Counted from the first letter of the stretch, positions 1 through 9,768 are shown. The stretch is DNA of 64,000 bases from an uncultured Sphingomonadaceae bacterium (GCA_947496865.1 CANMEE010000002.1:1261825-1325824); one strand, 5' to 3'. Notes: generated from the letters alone by a model not told the origin. Numbers and translations are program-made.

Positions 1-330
1 ATGATAGTCGCCGCCTGCACGCCCCAAAAAACGCTCGGGTCTTGGACCGACAATTTCAATGATCCCCGCGACCCTGCAATTGTCGAAGAAGCGCGTGCTT
101 TCATCATCAATCGTCAGGGCTGCGACCACTTTCGTGGCGAGCCCGGCTATAATGAAGAGCGGCAGAAATTCCTCAACATGCAAATAGAAAAGCTTTGCAC
201 CGGTACGGACAAACAGCTGGCACAATTACGTAGCCGCTATGTAAATAGTCCGGAGACCATCAAAGCGCTTGCGGATTTCGAAGACTGTATTGAATATGAT
301 AGTATCTGTTCAACCACTGAACCGGAATAG
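1..330 (+). CDS. Hypothetical lipoprotein, probably 5'-truncated by the window edge
   Basis: ORF opens at base 1; MIVAAC resembles the end of a lipobox (V-A-A-C), so the true start probably lies upstream. Confidence 0.55.
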   Translation: MIVAACTPQKTLGSWTDNFNDPRDPAIVEEARAFIINRQGCDHFRGEPGYNEERQKFLNMQIEKLCTGTDKQLAQLRSRYVNSPETIKALADFEDCIEYDSICSTTEPE

Positions 331-335
331 ATGAT

Positions 336-878
336 ATGAAATTCATAACATCAATCAGCATGCTCGGCACCGCCTTGACTTTGTCCGCCTGCGCACAAAA
401 ACCGGTTCAAGATCCTCCAGTAGAGATCCTTAAAGAGAAAGCCAAATCCATGTTTCGCTCCATCAACGAAAAAATCAGCGTATCCCCCCAAATCAGTCTG
501 GCTGATATCGCCGCCGCCAAGGCCGACGGCGTAACGCTGATCGTCAACAACCGTCCGGATGGCGAAGAACCCGGTGCGCCGCAAAGCGCTGATATTGAGG
601 CAGCAGCCAAAGCCGCAGGCATTGAATATATTGGTATCCCGATCACCCACAGCGGCTTTTCCGCGCCGCAGGTCGATGCGATGATCGCTGCATTGGATGG
701 CGCCGAGGGCAAAACACTGGCCTATTGCCGGTCTGGAACCCGCTCGACTTTGCTTTGGTCACTGGCGCAAGCCAAGCAGGGCGTTTCGCCAGACGAGATT
801 GCGCGGCTGGCTGGCAATGCTGGCTATGATATTACTCCCGTTCGCGCGATGGTCGAGGCGCTAGCGGGCGGTCAATAG
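336..878 (+). CDS. TIGR01244/DUF442-like sulfur transferase/phosphatase, lipoprotein
   Basis: Signal peptide with lipobox LSAC; 'TLIVNNRPDGEEPGAPQS...YCRSGTRST' is the Cx5R (CRSGTRS) phosphatase/rhodanese-like motif of the DUF442 family. Confidence 0.8.
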   Translation: MKFITSISMLGTALTLSACAQKPVQDPPVEILKEKAKSMFRSINEKISVSPQISLADIAAAKADGVTLIVNNRPDGEEPGAPQSADIEAAAKAAGIEYIGIPITHSGFSAPQVDAMIAALDGAEGKTLAYCRSGTRSTLLWSLAQAKQGVSPDEIARLAGNAGYDITPVRAMVEALAGGQ

Positions 879-953
879 TTCTAATAGCCTCTCACTCAAA
901 GGGAGAGGATGAATATCTAGACAGCAACTTACATTCATGTAAATACAGTCAGC

Positions 954-1919
954 ATGGAAAGTTTTCCGTCCCCTACCCTTTGGGCCATTCCCTTTTTCGT
1001 GGCGACCGTCGCAGGTGAATGGCTGTGGAGCAGACGCAGCAGCAAGATCCGCTATGAAACCAAGGATGCGATAACGTCGCTGTCGCTTGGCACAGGCAGC
1101 GTGGTTGCGGGGCTGCTGACGGGCAGTATCGTATTTGCGCTGGCTCTATGGGTCTATGAGCATCGCCTGTTCGACTTCCAAGTCACTTGGACCAATGCGC
1201 TATGGCTCGTGCCGATCGCCTTCGTCCTCGATGATTTTGCCTATTACTGGTTTCACCGCACCGCGCATCGTATTCGTTGGTTCTGGGCGGCGCATGTCAT
1301 TCATCACAGCAGCCAGCATTATAACCTCACCACCGCGCTGCGGCAAACATGGACTGGTTTTTTTGCACTCAGTTTCATCTTCCGCATGCCGCTCTTCTTT
1401 CTCGGTTTTCCGCCAGCCTTGATTTTCTTTCTCGCGGGACTCAATCTCGTCTATCAATATTGGATCCACACCGAAGCGATTGACCGGATGCCACGCTGGT
1501 TTGAAGCGGTGATGAACACACCGTCACACCATCGCGTTCATCATGCAACCAATCCGCGCTATCTCGACCGCAACTATGCCGGTGTCTTCATCACTTGGGA
1601 TAAGATGTTCGGGACGTTTGAACCGGAAACGGTGGATGAAAAAATCGAATATGGCATCGTTCAAAACCTGACCAACCATAATGTCCTTTGGGCCGCCTTT
1701 CACGAATGGATCGGGATCTTTAAGGATTTATGGTCAGCGCCTTGGCGTTACAAGTTAAACTATCTAATAAAACCGCCCGGATGGAGTCATGATGGCTCGC
1801 GGGAAAACAGCGAAGCCATAAAGGCACGCTGGGCGCAGCAGGAGAGAATAAAATGGCAGAATATGACATCATCGTCATCGGCGGCGGATCAGCAGGCAGC
1901 GCGGTCGCCGGACGCTTAA
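954..1919 (+). CDS. Sterol desaturase / fatty acid hydroxylase superfamily protein
   Basis: Histidine clusters WFHRTAHR, HVIHHSS and HHRVHHATN with multiple hydrophobic segments. Confidence 0.9.
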   Translation: MESFPSPTLWAIPFFVATVAGEWLWSRRSSKIRYETKDAITSLSLGTGSVVAGLLTGSIVFALALWVYEHRLFDFQVTWTNALWLVPIAFVLDDFAYYWFHRTAHRIRWFWAAHVIHHSSQHYNLTTALRQTWTGFFALSFIFRMPLFFLGFPPALIFFLAGLNLVYQYWIHTEAIDRMPRWFEAVMNTPSHHRVHHATNPRYLDRNYAGVFITWDKMFGTFEPETVDEKIEYGIVQNLTNHNVLWAAFHEWIGIFKDLWSAPWRYKLNYLIKPPGWSHDGSRENSEAIKARWAQQERIKWQNMTSSSSAADQQAARSPDA

Positions 1920-3439
1920 GCGAAGACGGGAAGCGGTCTGTCTGCCTGATTGAAGCGGGTGGCAACAATAATAATTTCTTAGTCAAAACGCCGGGGATGA
2001 TGCCTTTCCTGCTAAAGAACGCGAACTGGAAATTTGATACGGTGCCGCAAAAAGGGCTGAATGGCCGGATTGGCTATCAACCGCGCGGACGCGGTCTCGG
2101 TGGGTCCAGCGCGATTAACGCAATGGTTTATATTCGTGGCAACAAATGGGACTATGACAATTGGGCAGCGATGGGCTGTGATGGCTGGAGCTATGATGAT
2201 GTCCTGCCCTATTTCAAAAAATCCGAAGGCAACGAGCGCGGTGGCGACGCATTTCATGGTGGCGATGGGCCGCTATCTGTATCCGACCAGAAATGGCTTA
2301 ACCCCGGCAGTATAGCCTTTGTTGAAGCGGCGCGTAATTTGCAAATGCCCATTCTCGATGATTTCAACGGTTCCGCACAAGAAGGCATTGGTATTTATCA
2401 AGTCACGCAAAAAAATGGCGAGCGCTGGTCCGCCGCGCGCGCGTACGTGGAGCCGGGCCGCAGTCGACAGAATCTAGACATCAAAACCAAATCACTGGTG
2501 GAAAAACTGATCATCGAAAATGACCGCGTTATCGGCGTGCAGATCAAACGCGGGCGTTCTCAAGAAACCTTGTCAGCCAAAGGCGCAGTTGTATTGTCCG
2601 CAGGTGCGTTTGGGACGCCTCATATCCTGCAACTATCCGGCATTGGTCCAAGCGGGCACCTCAAGGACAAAGGCCTAGATGTTGTTGTCGACAAACCGGC
2701 AGTCGGAGCCAATTTGAAAGACCATATTGATTTTGTTTCGGGTTATAAAACCGAATCCAAGGAATTGGTCGGGGACTCCATGCAAGGTACAATTCGCATG
2801 GGCAAAGCTATCATCGAACATCGCATGAAGCGCACCGGTATCATGACCACGCCCTATGCCGAAGCCGGGGGCTTCTGGAGCTCCAGCCGCGACCTACCGG
2901 CGCCCGATATCCAATATCATTTCGTGCCTGCGATGCTGGAAGATCATGGTCGGGAAAAAGTCAAAGGCCACGGTTTTAGTTGCCATGCTTGTGTATTGCG
3001 TCCGCACAGTAAAGGCACTGTACGACTTGGCTCCACAGACCCCGCAGCGCCTCCAGCAATTGACCCAAACTTCCTTGACGACGACCGCGATATCGCAACA
3101 TTAAGGGCTGGTGTTCGCAATATGCAGCGGATCATGGAATCGCCGCCGCTGACCGACTTTAAACCCACTAATCGTCATCCGATTGATATGAGCGATGATG
3201 ATGCATTGGATGCCCTTATCCGGGAGCGCGCCGACACCGTCTATCATCCCGTCGGCACCTGTCGTATGGGTAATGACAATGATGCGGTTGTCGATAGCCG
3301 TCTGAAATTCAAAGGCTTGGATGGTCTCTATATTGCCGACGCATCAATCATGCCGGAAATTATCAGCGGTAATACCAACGCGCCCAGCATGATGATCGGT
3401 GAACGCGCAGCTGACTTTATCAAAGCGGATCTGGCTTAG
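1853..3439 (+). CDS. GMC family FAD-dependent oxidoreductase (choline dehydrogenase-like)
   Basis: N-terminal IIVIGGGSAGSAVAGRLSE; GLGGSSAINAMVYIRG; C-terminal VYHPVGTCRMG and ISGNTNAPSMMIGERAAD. Confidence 0.95.
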   Translation: MAEYDIIVIGGGSAGSAVAGRLSEDGKRSVCLIEAGGNNNNFLVKTPGMMPFLLKNANWKFDTVPQKGLNGRIGYQPRGRGLGGSSAINAMVYIRGNKWDYDNWAAMGCDGWSYDDVLPYFKKSEGNERGGDAFHGGDGPLSVSDQKWLNPGSIAFVEAARNLQMPILDDFNGSAQEGIGIYQVTQKNGERWSAARAYVEPGRSRQNLDIKTKSLVEKLIIENDRVIGVQIKRGRSQETLSAKGAVVLSAGAFGTPHILQLSGIGPSGHLKDKGLDVVVDKPAVGANLKDHIDFVSGYKTESKELVGDSMQGTIRMGKAIIEHRMKRTGIMTTPYAEAGGFWSSSRDLPAPDIQYHFVPAMLEDHGREKVKGHGFSCHACVLRPHSKGTVRLGSTDPAAPPAIDPNFLDDDRDIATLRAGVRNMQRIMESPPLTDFKPTNRHPIDMSDDDALDALIRERADTVYHPVGTCRMGNDNDAVVDSRLKFKGLDGLYIADASIMPEIISGNTNAPSMMIGERAADFIKADLA

Positions 3440-3461
3440 CATTACGGCATGCTGTCGGTGA

Positions 3462-4508
3462 CTACGCTAGGATAGTGTAACCCTCGTCCCCCTGCCCGCG
3501 GCACATTTGCTTTGCGACACGAGTTTCAACCCCGTCGATAATCGCGACGTCTGTAATGTTGAGGCATTTGCGACCATTGGGCTGGGTATTGAGCGCAGTG
3601 ACCGTCGACGATCCGGAAACTCCGGCACGGGTCGGACTTTTCCACGTTGCTGTGGCTCCGACTTCTTCTTTCTCGGTCACCTCAACCGTAGCTGCTACGG
3701 CTTCTTTTTGCTCTTCTTCGGTCAATTTACAGGCGATTTCACCAACCAACACGGCGCCTACGCCGCTAGAAATCAGGGTGCCAATTTTTCCAAGACCAGC
3801 CGCATTACCAGCCACTCCGCCCAAAATTCCACCGAGAACACCGCCGCGTTTCTTAGCTTTTTTGCATTTTTGCGGGCCTTTGGACCTTTTAGCACTTTTT
3901 GACTTGCCGCTTTTCTTGGTTTTTTCGGGCTTATCGTCTTTCGCCACATATTCGGGTACCGAATAGCCACCGCAACCGGTATTGAAACAAAAGCGGTCCT
4001 GCAAATAGGTGCGATCCCGCTGATAGCGTGCTTCCAATGTGCGATAGTCGGCTAAATTTGCGCCATCAGGGTCGGAAGCGGCATGTTCCTGCATCATCAT
4101 CTTGTAAAAATCGTCCCGGCTTTTCGCGGAATACTCCATTCTTCCAGCCACCTTGCTGGTGTAGATTGCCGAAATTTGGTTCTGATGGTCGATCATTTTT
4201 TGGCGGAATGGCGTCAATATTTCGGCATAATAACGGTCGAGTAAGACCGTGCAGCGATTAGTGTCTTCAGCTTTGTCAAAAGGTGCAGCGATTTTCTGAA
4301 AATCTTCCCGGCAGTTGGGGTAACCGTCCTGACTCAAAACAGGAGTTGGTGGCAATGGCGGTAAATCGGGTTCGACAGATACCGGTGCCACATAGGCCCG
4401 ATCAGCGTCAGTCATCTCCTGATCCTGCGAAAAGGCTGGTGTACCGACGCCGGCTAAAAAGAAAGCCGCAATCAGCGCACGAAACATGCTTTGCCCCCAT
4501 TTTGTCAT
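3462..4508 (-). CDS. Secreted hypothetical protein with Lys-rich segment and glycine-rich hydrophobic segment
   Basis: Signal peptide; KKSGKSKSAKRSKGPQKCKKAKKRGGVLGGILGGVAGNAAGLGKIGTLISSGVGAVLVGEIACKL. Confidence 0.7.
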   Translation of the reverse strand: MTKWGQSMFRALIAAFFLAGVGTPAFSQDQEMTDADRAYVAPVSVEPDLPPLPPTPVLSQDGYPNCREDFQKIAAPFDKAEDTNRCTVLLDRYYAEILTPFRQKMIDHQNQISAIYTSKVAGRMEYSAKSRDDFYKMMMQEHAASDPDGANLADYRTLEARYQRDRTYLQDRFCFNTGCGGYSVPEYVAKDDKPEKTKKSGKSKSAKRSKGPQKCKKAKKRGGVLGGILGGVAGNAAGLGKIGTLISSGVGAVLVGEIACKLTEEEQKEAVAATVEVTEKEEVGATATWKSPTRAGVSGSSTVTALNTQPNGRKCLNITDVAIIDGVETRVAKQMCRGQGDEGYTILA

Positions 4509-4713
4509 CTGATTGCCTCCCTTCTTATATTGCTAACTATAATTATCAGCCGCTGCAAGCGTAGCCAATCCTGCATTGACCAGTTAAGCGTTGTTTGTTG
4601 TGGCTTAAGTCACAGATTTCTATCTGTCTGTGAAATATCGCACTTTCGACAAGAAATTTTACCTTACCATAGAATTCGCTTATGATATGCCGGTGCCGAA
4701 TGGACAAAAGCTT

Positions 4714-5436
4714 ATGAAAAAATACCTCAAATCTGTAGTTTTGCTGGCCGGCATGCTGGCTGTGCAAGGGAATAGCGCGCCTAAAGATGATCCGGCTATG
4801 GACCCGGACAATCCAACCTGTCCTGCCGAGCCAAATTGGACAAACAACAAGGAAATGGTTCTCACACCTATCGAAAAAAACGGTACCAAGGTGTTGCTAG
4901 CCGAAGGCGTGGTTGATGTTGATTTACCCGATCGACTCAAAAAAACCCTCTCCGAGAATCCTGATATTGCCGAAATCTGGTTAAGATCTCCTGGCGGTCA
5001 TGCCCGTGCGGGCAACGAAGCCGGCCGGATCATTCGCGAGTTGGGTGGATTGATGATCACCCGTATTCCCGCAGGATGGAGCTGTTTCAGCGCCTGCAAT
5101 TTTGTTTTCATGGGCGGGCGCGCTCGAATCATTGAAGCAGATGGCGGTTTCATGGTTCACATGTTCACCATGACCGGTGACCGCAACGCGATTAACTACA
5201 GTATTGAAATGGGCACCGATTCCACCGTCGAACTTATTGGTGAAGTCGAACAAGAAAGTGCCTTGCTCGCCACAGAAGATAATGACTTCCTCATCCGTAT
5301 GGGCGTATCCCGCAAGTTACTGAAAGACATCATGTACAAACAGAAAGCCGTCAAAGTAGAAGGGTCTGACCAGTCGACCCGACGCTGCCTGACCAAAGAA
5401 GAAGCCATTAAATATAATGTTGCCAATGTGGAATGA
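4714..5436 (+). CDS. Periplasmic ClpP-like / COG3904-type hypothetical protein
   Basis: ORF track starts at 4630; the internal ATG at 4714 begins a signal peptide (MKKYLKSVVLLAGMLAVQGNSA). SPGGHARAGNEAGRIIRE...CFSACNFVFMGG resembles the ClpP/crotonase fold of secreted COG3904 proteins. Confidence 0.7.
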   Translation: MKKYLKSVVLLAGMLAVQGNSAPKDDPAMDPDNPTCPAEPNWTNNKEMVLTPIEKNGTKVLLAEGVVDVDLPDRLKKTLSENPDIAEIWLRSPGGHARAGNEAGRIIRELGGLMITRIPAGWSCFSACNFVFMGGRARIIEADGGFMVHMFTMTGDRNAINYSIEMGTDSTVELIGEVEQESALLATEDNDFLIRMGVSRKLLKDIMYKQKAVKVEGSDQSTRRCLTKEEAIKYNVANVE

Positions 5437-5507
5437 GATATATTTTTCAGACCGCTAAGCCGTCGCAATATACATATTTCTGCATCAAAGTGGCGCACTG
5501 AACGCCC

Positions 5508-6344
5508 ATGTTTAAGAAGCTTCTCATTGTCGCGCTTTTCTTTTCTTCCACGCCAGCTCTGGCATGGGGTGAATATGCCCACCGAACTATTGCCGGCATT
5601 GCCGAGACCAATATCGATCCGAAAACAAAGGCGCGGATGAACAAGCTATTTCGTTCAGCAGCCCTGCTCGGAACGCCGAAATGCGATCTCAAAAATATTG
5701 ACGACGCCAGTGTCTGGCCCGATTGTATCCGGCGCGACCGGTTGCGATGGGGTTACACAAGTCCATGGCATTATCAGAATGTAGATATCTGCAAACCGTT
5801 TGATCTGAAAAGCGCCTGCCGCAACGGCAATTGTGTTTCTGCACAAATTGATCGCAATGCCGCGCTGCTCAAAGACAAGTCACTACCTGCCCATGTTCGA
5901 TTGGAAGCGTTAACTTTTCTGGTTCATTTCGTCGGAGACATGCATATGCCGCTTCACAGCGGTGATCGCAGCGATCGCGGCGGCAATGACGTCCGTGCGG
6001 CTTACGGGATCATCGAAGGCAGAATGAACCTGCATTGGCTGTGGGATGGACCATTGGCGGAACGGGCTATTACCGACGGCCCTGAAATGGTCCGCCGCTA
6101 TAGCGCTGAAGAAAAAGCCGATAAATCGTTCGGAACGACGGACTTTTGGGCCATGCAGGCATGGCAAGTCTCACGCGACTACAGCTATCCCGCCGCTGAA
6201 GATCAACCATCCTGCGGCCCGAAAATCACCCACCGGGGAAAAGTGGACAATGATGAAATCCGGATGCTGATTCCTACAGCACGACTCCAGATCGAACGGG
6301 CGGGACTGCGACTCGCTTTATTGCTAGAGCAATCCCTCAACTAG
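5508..6344 (+). CDS. S1/P1-type nuclease
   Basis: Trp-initiated mature end after signal peptide (ALAWGEYAHRTIAGIA) and zinc motif HFVGDMHMPLHSGDRSDRGGNDV. Confidence 0.9.
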   Translation: MFKKLLIVALFFSSTPALAWGEYAHRTIAGIAETNIDPKTKARMNKLFRSAALLGTPKCDLKNIDDASVWPDCIRRDRLRWGYTSPWHYQNVDICKPFDLKSACRNGNCVSAQIDRNAALLKDKSLPAHVRLEALTFLVHFVGDMHMPLHSGDRSDRGGNDVRAAYGIIEGRMNLHWLWDGPLAERAITDGPEMVRRYSAEEKADKSFGTTDFWAMQAWQVSRDYSYPAAEDQPSCGPKITHRGKVDNDEIRMLIPTARLQIERAGLRLALLLEQSLN

Positions 6345-6361
6345 CCGATTTTAACGGTTTT

Positions 6362-6592
6362 TTAAGGATATCTGTCAATATTTGGCAGTTTTTCGTAACT
6401 TTTTTTTAACAGTTTTTTCCGCTGTGATTCAACAGCTTGTGGATCATTGTGCGAAATGTCACCGCTAAATGGCGGAAAAATCCTATCTACATTCCTGTGA
6501 GCCTCTATCTCTTCATCGACGGAAAGAAACGGTTCACCGTCAGTAAAGTAACGAACCTTAGTCTCGTGCGTAATTAAGTTTGGCAACAACAA
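6362..6592 (-). CDS. Possible small hypothetical protein (76 aa)
   Basis: ORF in the gap between S1/P1 nuclease and the 6605 gene; soluble-looking composition but no recognised domain. Confidence 0.25.
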   Translation of the reverse strand: MLLPNLITHETKVRYFTDGEPFLSVDEEIEAHRNVDRIFPPFSGDISHNDPQAVESQRKKLLKKSYEKLPNIDRYP

Positions 6593-6604
6593 GAAGGAAG
6601 AACG

Positions 6605-6886
6605 ATGTATTTGTCCCCAAGATCATTCGTCAATCGCCCTCAAGACGCATTGGCCGAAACTGACCATTCGCAACAACCCGCTGTGCTACAGCGCGGCTAT
6701 CAACCCATGTACCATCTGGACATTGTCAATCGCTGCCCCGGCTGCGGTAAATCCCACTGGCATGTTGGCCGATTCAGTGCAGAATGTGCACATTGCGAAA
6801 CGGCCTTGCCGCTAGCGATTGTGTCCAGCCAGCCCATGGAACCCCGCTTCACCGAAAGCTTCAGCAAAACGGCGATGGCAGCTTAA
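6605..6886 (+). CDS. Small zinc-ribbon-like conserved hypothetical protein
   Basis: CPGCGKSHWHVGRFSAECAHCETALPLA: two CxxC knuckles; plausible SD aagaaggaagaacgATG. Confidence 0.65.
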   Translation: MYLSPRSFVNRPQDALAETDHSQQPAVLQRGYQPMYHLDIVNRCPGCGKSHWHVGRFSAECAHCETALPLAIVSSQPMEPRFTESFSKTAMAA

Positions 6887-6900
6887 ACAAGTTTAGCGTT

Positions 6901-8019
6901 TTACTCCGCTAATCCTGTGACACGCCGCAGCCATTTGCTGACGGGGGCAACATAAAGTTGATGCGCTGTGGCACCATTTTCATAGGTATAAGCGGAATAA
7001 GCGTCTGGATATAGCGTCAGCCCGTGATCAGCCTTTGCGATCTCAAGCCATTGTGCTGCACCGGGCGTTTTTCTGTTGATCATGTCGACAATCATCCGGT
7101 GACCGTGGCGGCTTTCAAATTGCTCATATTCGCCAAACGCCACCATGACCGGCACGTCCAGCGATAGCCAAGCAGCCAGAAAATTCTTCTCCGCTGCCTG
7201 CCAATGCCAGGCAAATGGACGACCGTAATGGTTTTCGGGATCAGTCCCCCGGATTTCCTGCCAGACACCGGCCAATTCCGGATGGTCTGATGCAACTTCT
7301 TCTGGTGTTTTCTGACCGATCAAATAATGCTGAAGAAACGCCATACGCTGGAGCATTTCAGGATGGATATCTTCTGGCTTCACGACGCCAGACCGTTCGA
7401 CATATAGACGTTCGAAATAGATCATGCGTTCCAGATAGGTTACCGCGCCACCGCCCTGAACCATCACGCCTGCAACATTGTTATTCTGCGCAACCAAGGG
7501 CGCGATGGTAGACCCCAGGCTGGATCCCAATATAACCACGCGCTGCGGGTCAACCCATGGATGCTGTTTGGTTTGAACCAGAGCCTCGCGATAGTGACGC
7601 ACCTCTGTATCATAGTCGAGCTTATCGCATCCCGGTCCTTCGCTGTCGCCAGTGCCAGCGCGTTCAATGCGGATCATTGCCATTCCTGACTGCTGCGCAA
7701 GTAACCGCAACTGCGTATCGCGGCCTTCAGGAAAGACTATGGTGTCGCAAGAAACCCATTGGGTCAGAAATATGGCGGGTAGTCGTCCGTTAGTCCCTTC
7801 CGGACGGGTAACAATGCTTCTCAGCCGCAAACCTTCACTCGTTGTGATTGTTCCATATTCCGTTTCCAAACCTTCCGTCTGTTCCAGCGGGACATCCACC
7901 ACCACTTCCAGACTTCCGGTTATTTGGGTTTCGGCATGTAACGCATTCCCATTCGTCCCGGTCATTGCCATCGCGAGGATCAACCCTGTCAACATTCGGC
8001 GCATAATCGTCCCTTTCAT
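6901..8019 (-). CDS. Alpha/beta hydrolase, secreted
   Basis: ORF track runs to 8424, but a signal peptide starts at 8019/8004 (MKGTIMRRMLTGLILAMAMTGTNGNALHA); nucleophile elbow ILGSSLGS; C-terminal ADHGL. Confidence 0.75.
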   Translation of the reverse strand: MKGTIMRRMLTGLILAMAMTGTNGNALHAETQITGSLEVVVDVPLEQTEGLETEYGTITTSEGLRLRSIVTRPEGTNGRLPAIFLTQWVSCDTIVFPEGRDTQLRLLAQQSGMAMIRIERAGTGDSEGPGCDKLDYDTEVRHYREALVQTKQHPWVDPQRVVILGSSLGSTIAPLVAQNNNVAGVMVQGGGAVTYLERMIYFERLYVERSGVVKPEDIHPEMLQRMAFLQHYLIGQKTPEEVASDHPELAGVWQEIRGTDPENHYGRPFAWHWQAAEKNFLAAWLSLDVPVMVAFGEYEQFESRHGHRMIVDMINRKTPGAAQWLEIAKADHGLTLYPDAYSAYTYENGATAHQLYVAPVSKWLRRVTGLAE

Positions 8020-8116
8020 GCTCTTTGTCTGGATGAGAGCAGATTGATAGATCAGCTGGATGCGGCCTAGAAAGGACGATGTGACGAAGGGACTAAATTT
8101 GCGATCGCAATATCTG

Positions 8117-8803
8117 TTACTGCAATGCCGAACGGTAACGGTTACCGGTTTTGAAGGTCTGACCGGTGTTGAGCGTGACAATATTGCCCGTAAACTCCTT
8201 GATATTCTGACGACGTACAAGAACGGATCGATGGATCCGGACAAAATCATGCGCAGACAAGAGTGTCGCCATCGCGGATATCGACATACGGTGCAATATT
8301 GGCGCCCCTGACCCATGCAGTTCAACATAATTGCCAGCGGCGGTAACCCACCCAATCTGGTCAACAAGAAGAGGAAGTTCATTGGTAGAGACAAGTTTCT
8401 TGGCCACGGCACGATCAGATACAAAGCGTTTCAATATCCACGACAAACCCAACATTCCTGAGATGATAGCTGCACCGGGGAGCCGCCTAGCAAGCTCGAA
8501 CATGATATCGCTCCCAGACATAAGGCTGTCGAGAAGCGACATCCCAACGGCAAAAACAAACAATATACCGAATTGCACGGGCCATGAACCCATCCGCTTT
8601 GCAATTTCAAAACATATCACCCACGGAACGATATTGAGTCCAGCCCAGACTATTCCGTCGATCAATGGCTCTCCCCGTCCCGCAAGCGTGGTATAAATCA
8701 CGCAATAAAGGGACGAGACAAGTGTAAGGGTCAGCGCCACCAGCAACAGCTGAGAGGCGGTTAAGGGGCGAATGAAAATTCTGTCCAGACTATCGCTCAA
8801 CAA
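8117..8803 (-). CDS. Membrane-anchored LytTR-domain DNA-binding regulator
   Basis: N-terminal transmembrane segments; C-terminal LytTR motifs VTAAGNYVELHG...HDFVRIHRSVLVRRQNIKEF...GNRYR. Confidence 0.85.
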   Translation of the reverse strand: MLSDSLDRIFIRPLTASQLLLVALTLTLVSSLYCVIYTTLAGRGEPLIDGIVWAGLNIVPWVICFEIAKRMGSWPVQFGILFVFAVGMSLLDSLMSGSDIMFELARRLPGAAIISGMLGLSWILKRFVSDRAVAKKLVSTNELPLLVDQIGWVTAAGNYVELHGSGAPILHRMSISAMATLLSAHDFVRIHRSVLVRRQNIKEFTGNIVTLNTGQTFKTGNRYRSALQ

Positions 8804-8859
8804 GGCTATTTCCCATGACCAATTTGAGCCTGATTTATATCAGAATGATCAATATTTGC

Positions 8860-9768
8860 CTAGATATCTCCGAAAGCCTCAAGCGCTGCCCGGGCAATCG
8901 GCTCTCCCCATTCTTGCACAAAATGGCCACCACCTTCGATCATCATCGGCTCGGGGCAGCCGTTGATCAGCTCCTGCAATTTCAGCATGGCTGGTGGACC
9001 GAGCACAGGGTCGGCATCACCGATCGCCATGAAACTCTGCCCTTTCCACTCGTCTTTCCAGAAGACGGCCGCTTGGGTACTGACCTCAACGCCATCCATT
9101 TCTGGTGACACGGGAACGAGTGCGGGGAATTTGCGTGCTCCTGCTTGATAGGTTGGATCAGGAAATGGTGCATCATAGGCTGCGATTTCCTGTTCGGTCA
9201 GATGCGGAGTGCCGCTGGCGATAATCTGGCCGGTTTTAAATTCCGGCGTGTTGAGCGCAAATTCTTTCCACGCATTAAAGCCATCACCCGGCGTGCGGCC
9301 AAGACCGAGCCCGGTGTTCATGACAATCAAACGCGACAGCCGCGCCTTGAACGCATCATCAACCGGCAAGGTCAGTCCGATCAGCCCACCCCAATCCTGC
9401 ACCACCAAAGTGATATTCTTGAGATCCAGTCGTTCAACCAGTGCCAAGATATAATTGCGATGAAAATCAAACGTATAGTCGTCCAGCTCCGTCGGCTTGT
9501 CGGAACGACCAAAACCAAAGAAATCCGGCGCAACGACCCGCGCCCCGCTTTCCAGAAATACCGGTATCATTCGGCGATAGAGAAAAGACCAGCTTGGTTC
9601 ACCATGCAGGCATAGGATGGTGCGCTCAGCGTCTTTGGCACCCTCGTCAATCCATGCTGCGCGCAGTCCTTCATAGCCGGGCAAATCTTCGGCATAATGG
9701 ACGGGATAATCAAAATCGGGAATATCGGCAAAGCGTGCATCAGGGGTACGGACAGCGTTGATTGGCAT
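8860..9768 (-). CDS. Haloalkane dehalogenase-like alpha/beta hydrolase
   Basis: LHGEPSWSFLYR, PDFFGFGRSDKP, VVQDWGG nucleophile elbow and GGHFVQEWGE follow haloalkane dehalogenase motifs. Confidence 0.85.
   Translation of the reverse strand: MPINAVRTPDARFADIPDFDYPVHYAEDLPGYEGLRAAWIDEGAKDAERTILCLHGEPSWSFLYRRMIPVFLESGARVVAPDFFGFGRSDKPTELDDYTFDFHRNYILALVERLDLKNITLVVQDWGGLIGLTLPVDDAFKARLSRLIVMNTGLGLGRTPGDGFNAWKEFALNTPEFKTGQIIASGTPHLTEQEIAAYDAPFPDPTYQAGARKFPALVPVSPEMDGVEVSTQAAVFWKDEWKGQSFMAIGDADPVLGPPAMLKLQELINGCPEPMMIEGGGHFVQEWGEPIARAALEAFGDI

Noticed and set aside
4610-4634. Hairpin-like CACAGATTTCTATCTGTCTGTG upstream of the ClpP-like gene
   Set aside because: Short and slipped pairing with no positional logic; too weak to claim.
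8020-8424. N-terminal extension of the 507-aa ORF
   Set aside because: Overlaps the LytTR gene in another frame on the same strand; a signal peptide starts at 8019/8004.
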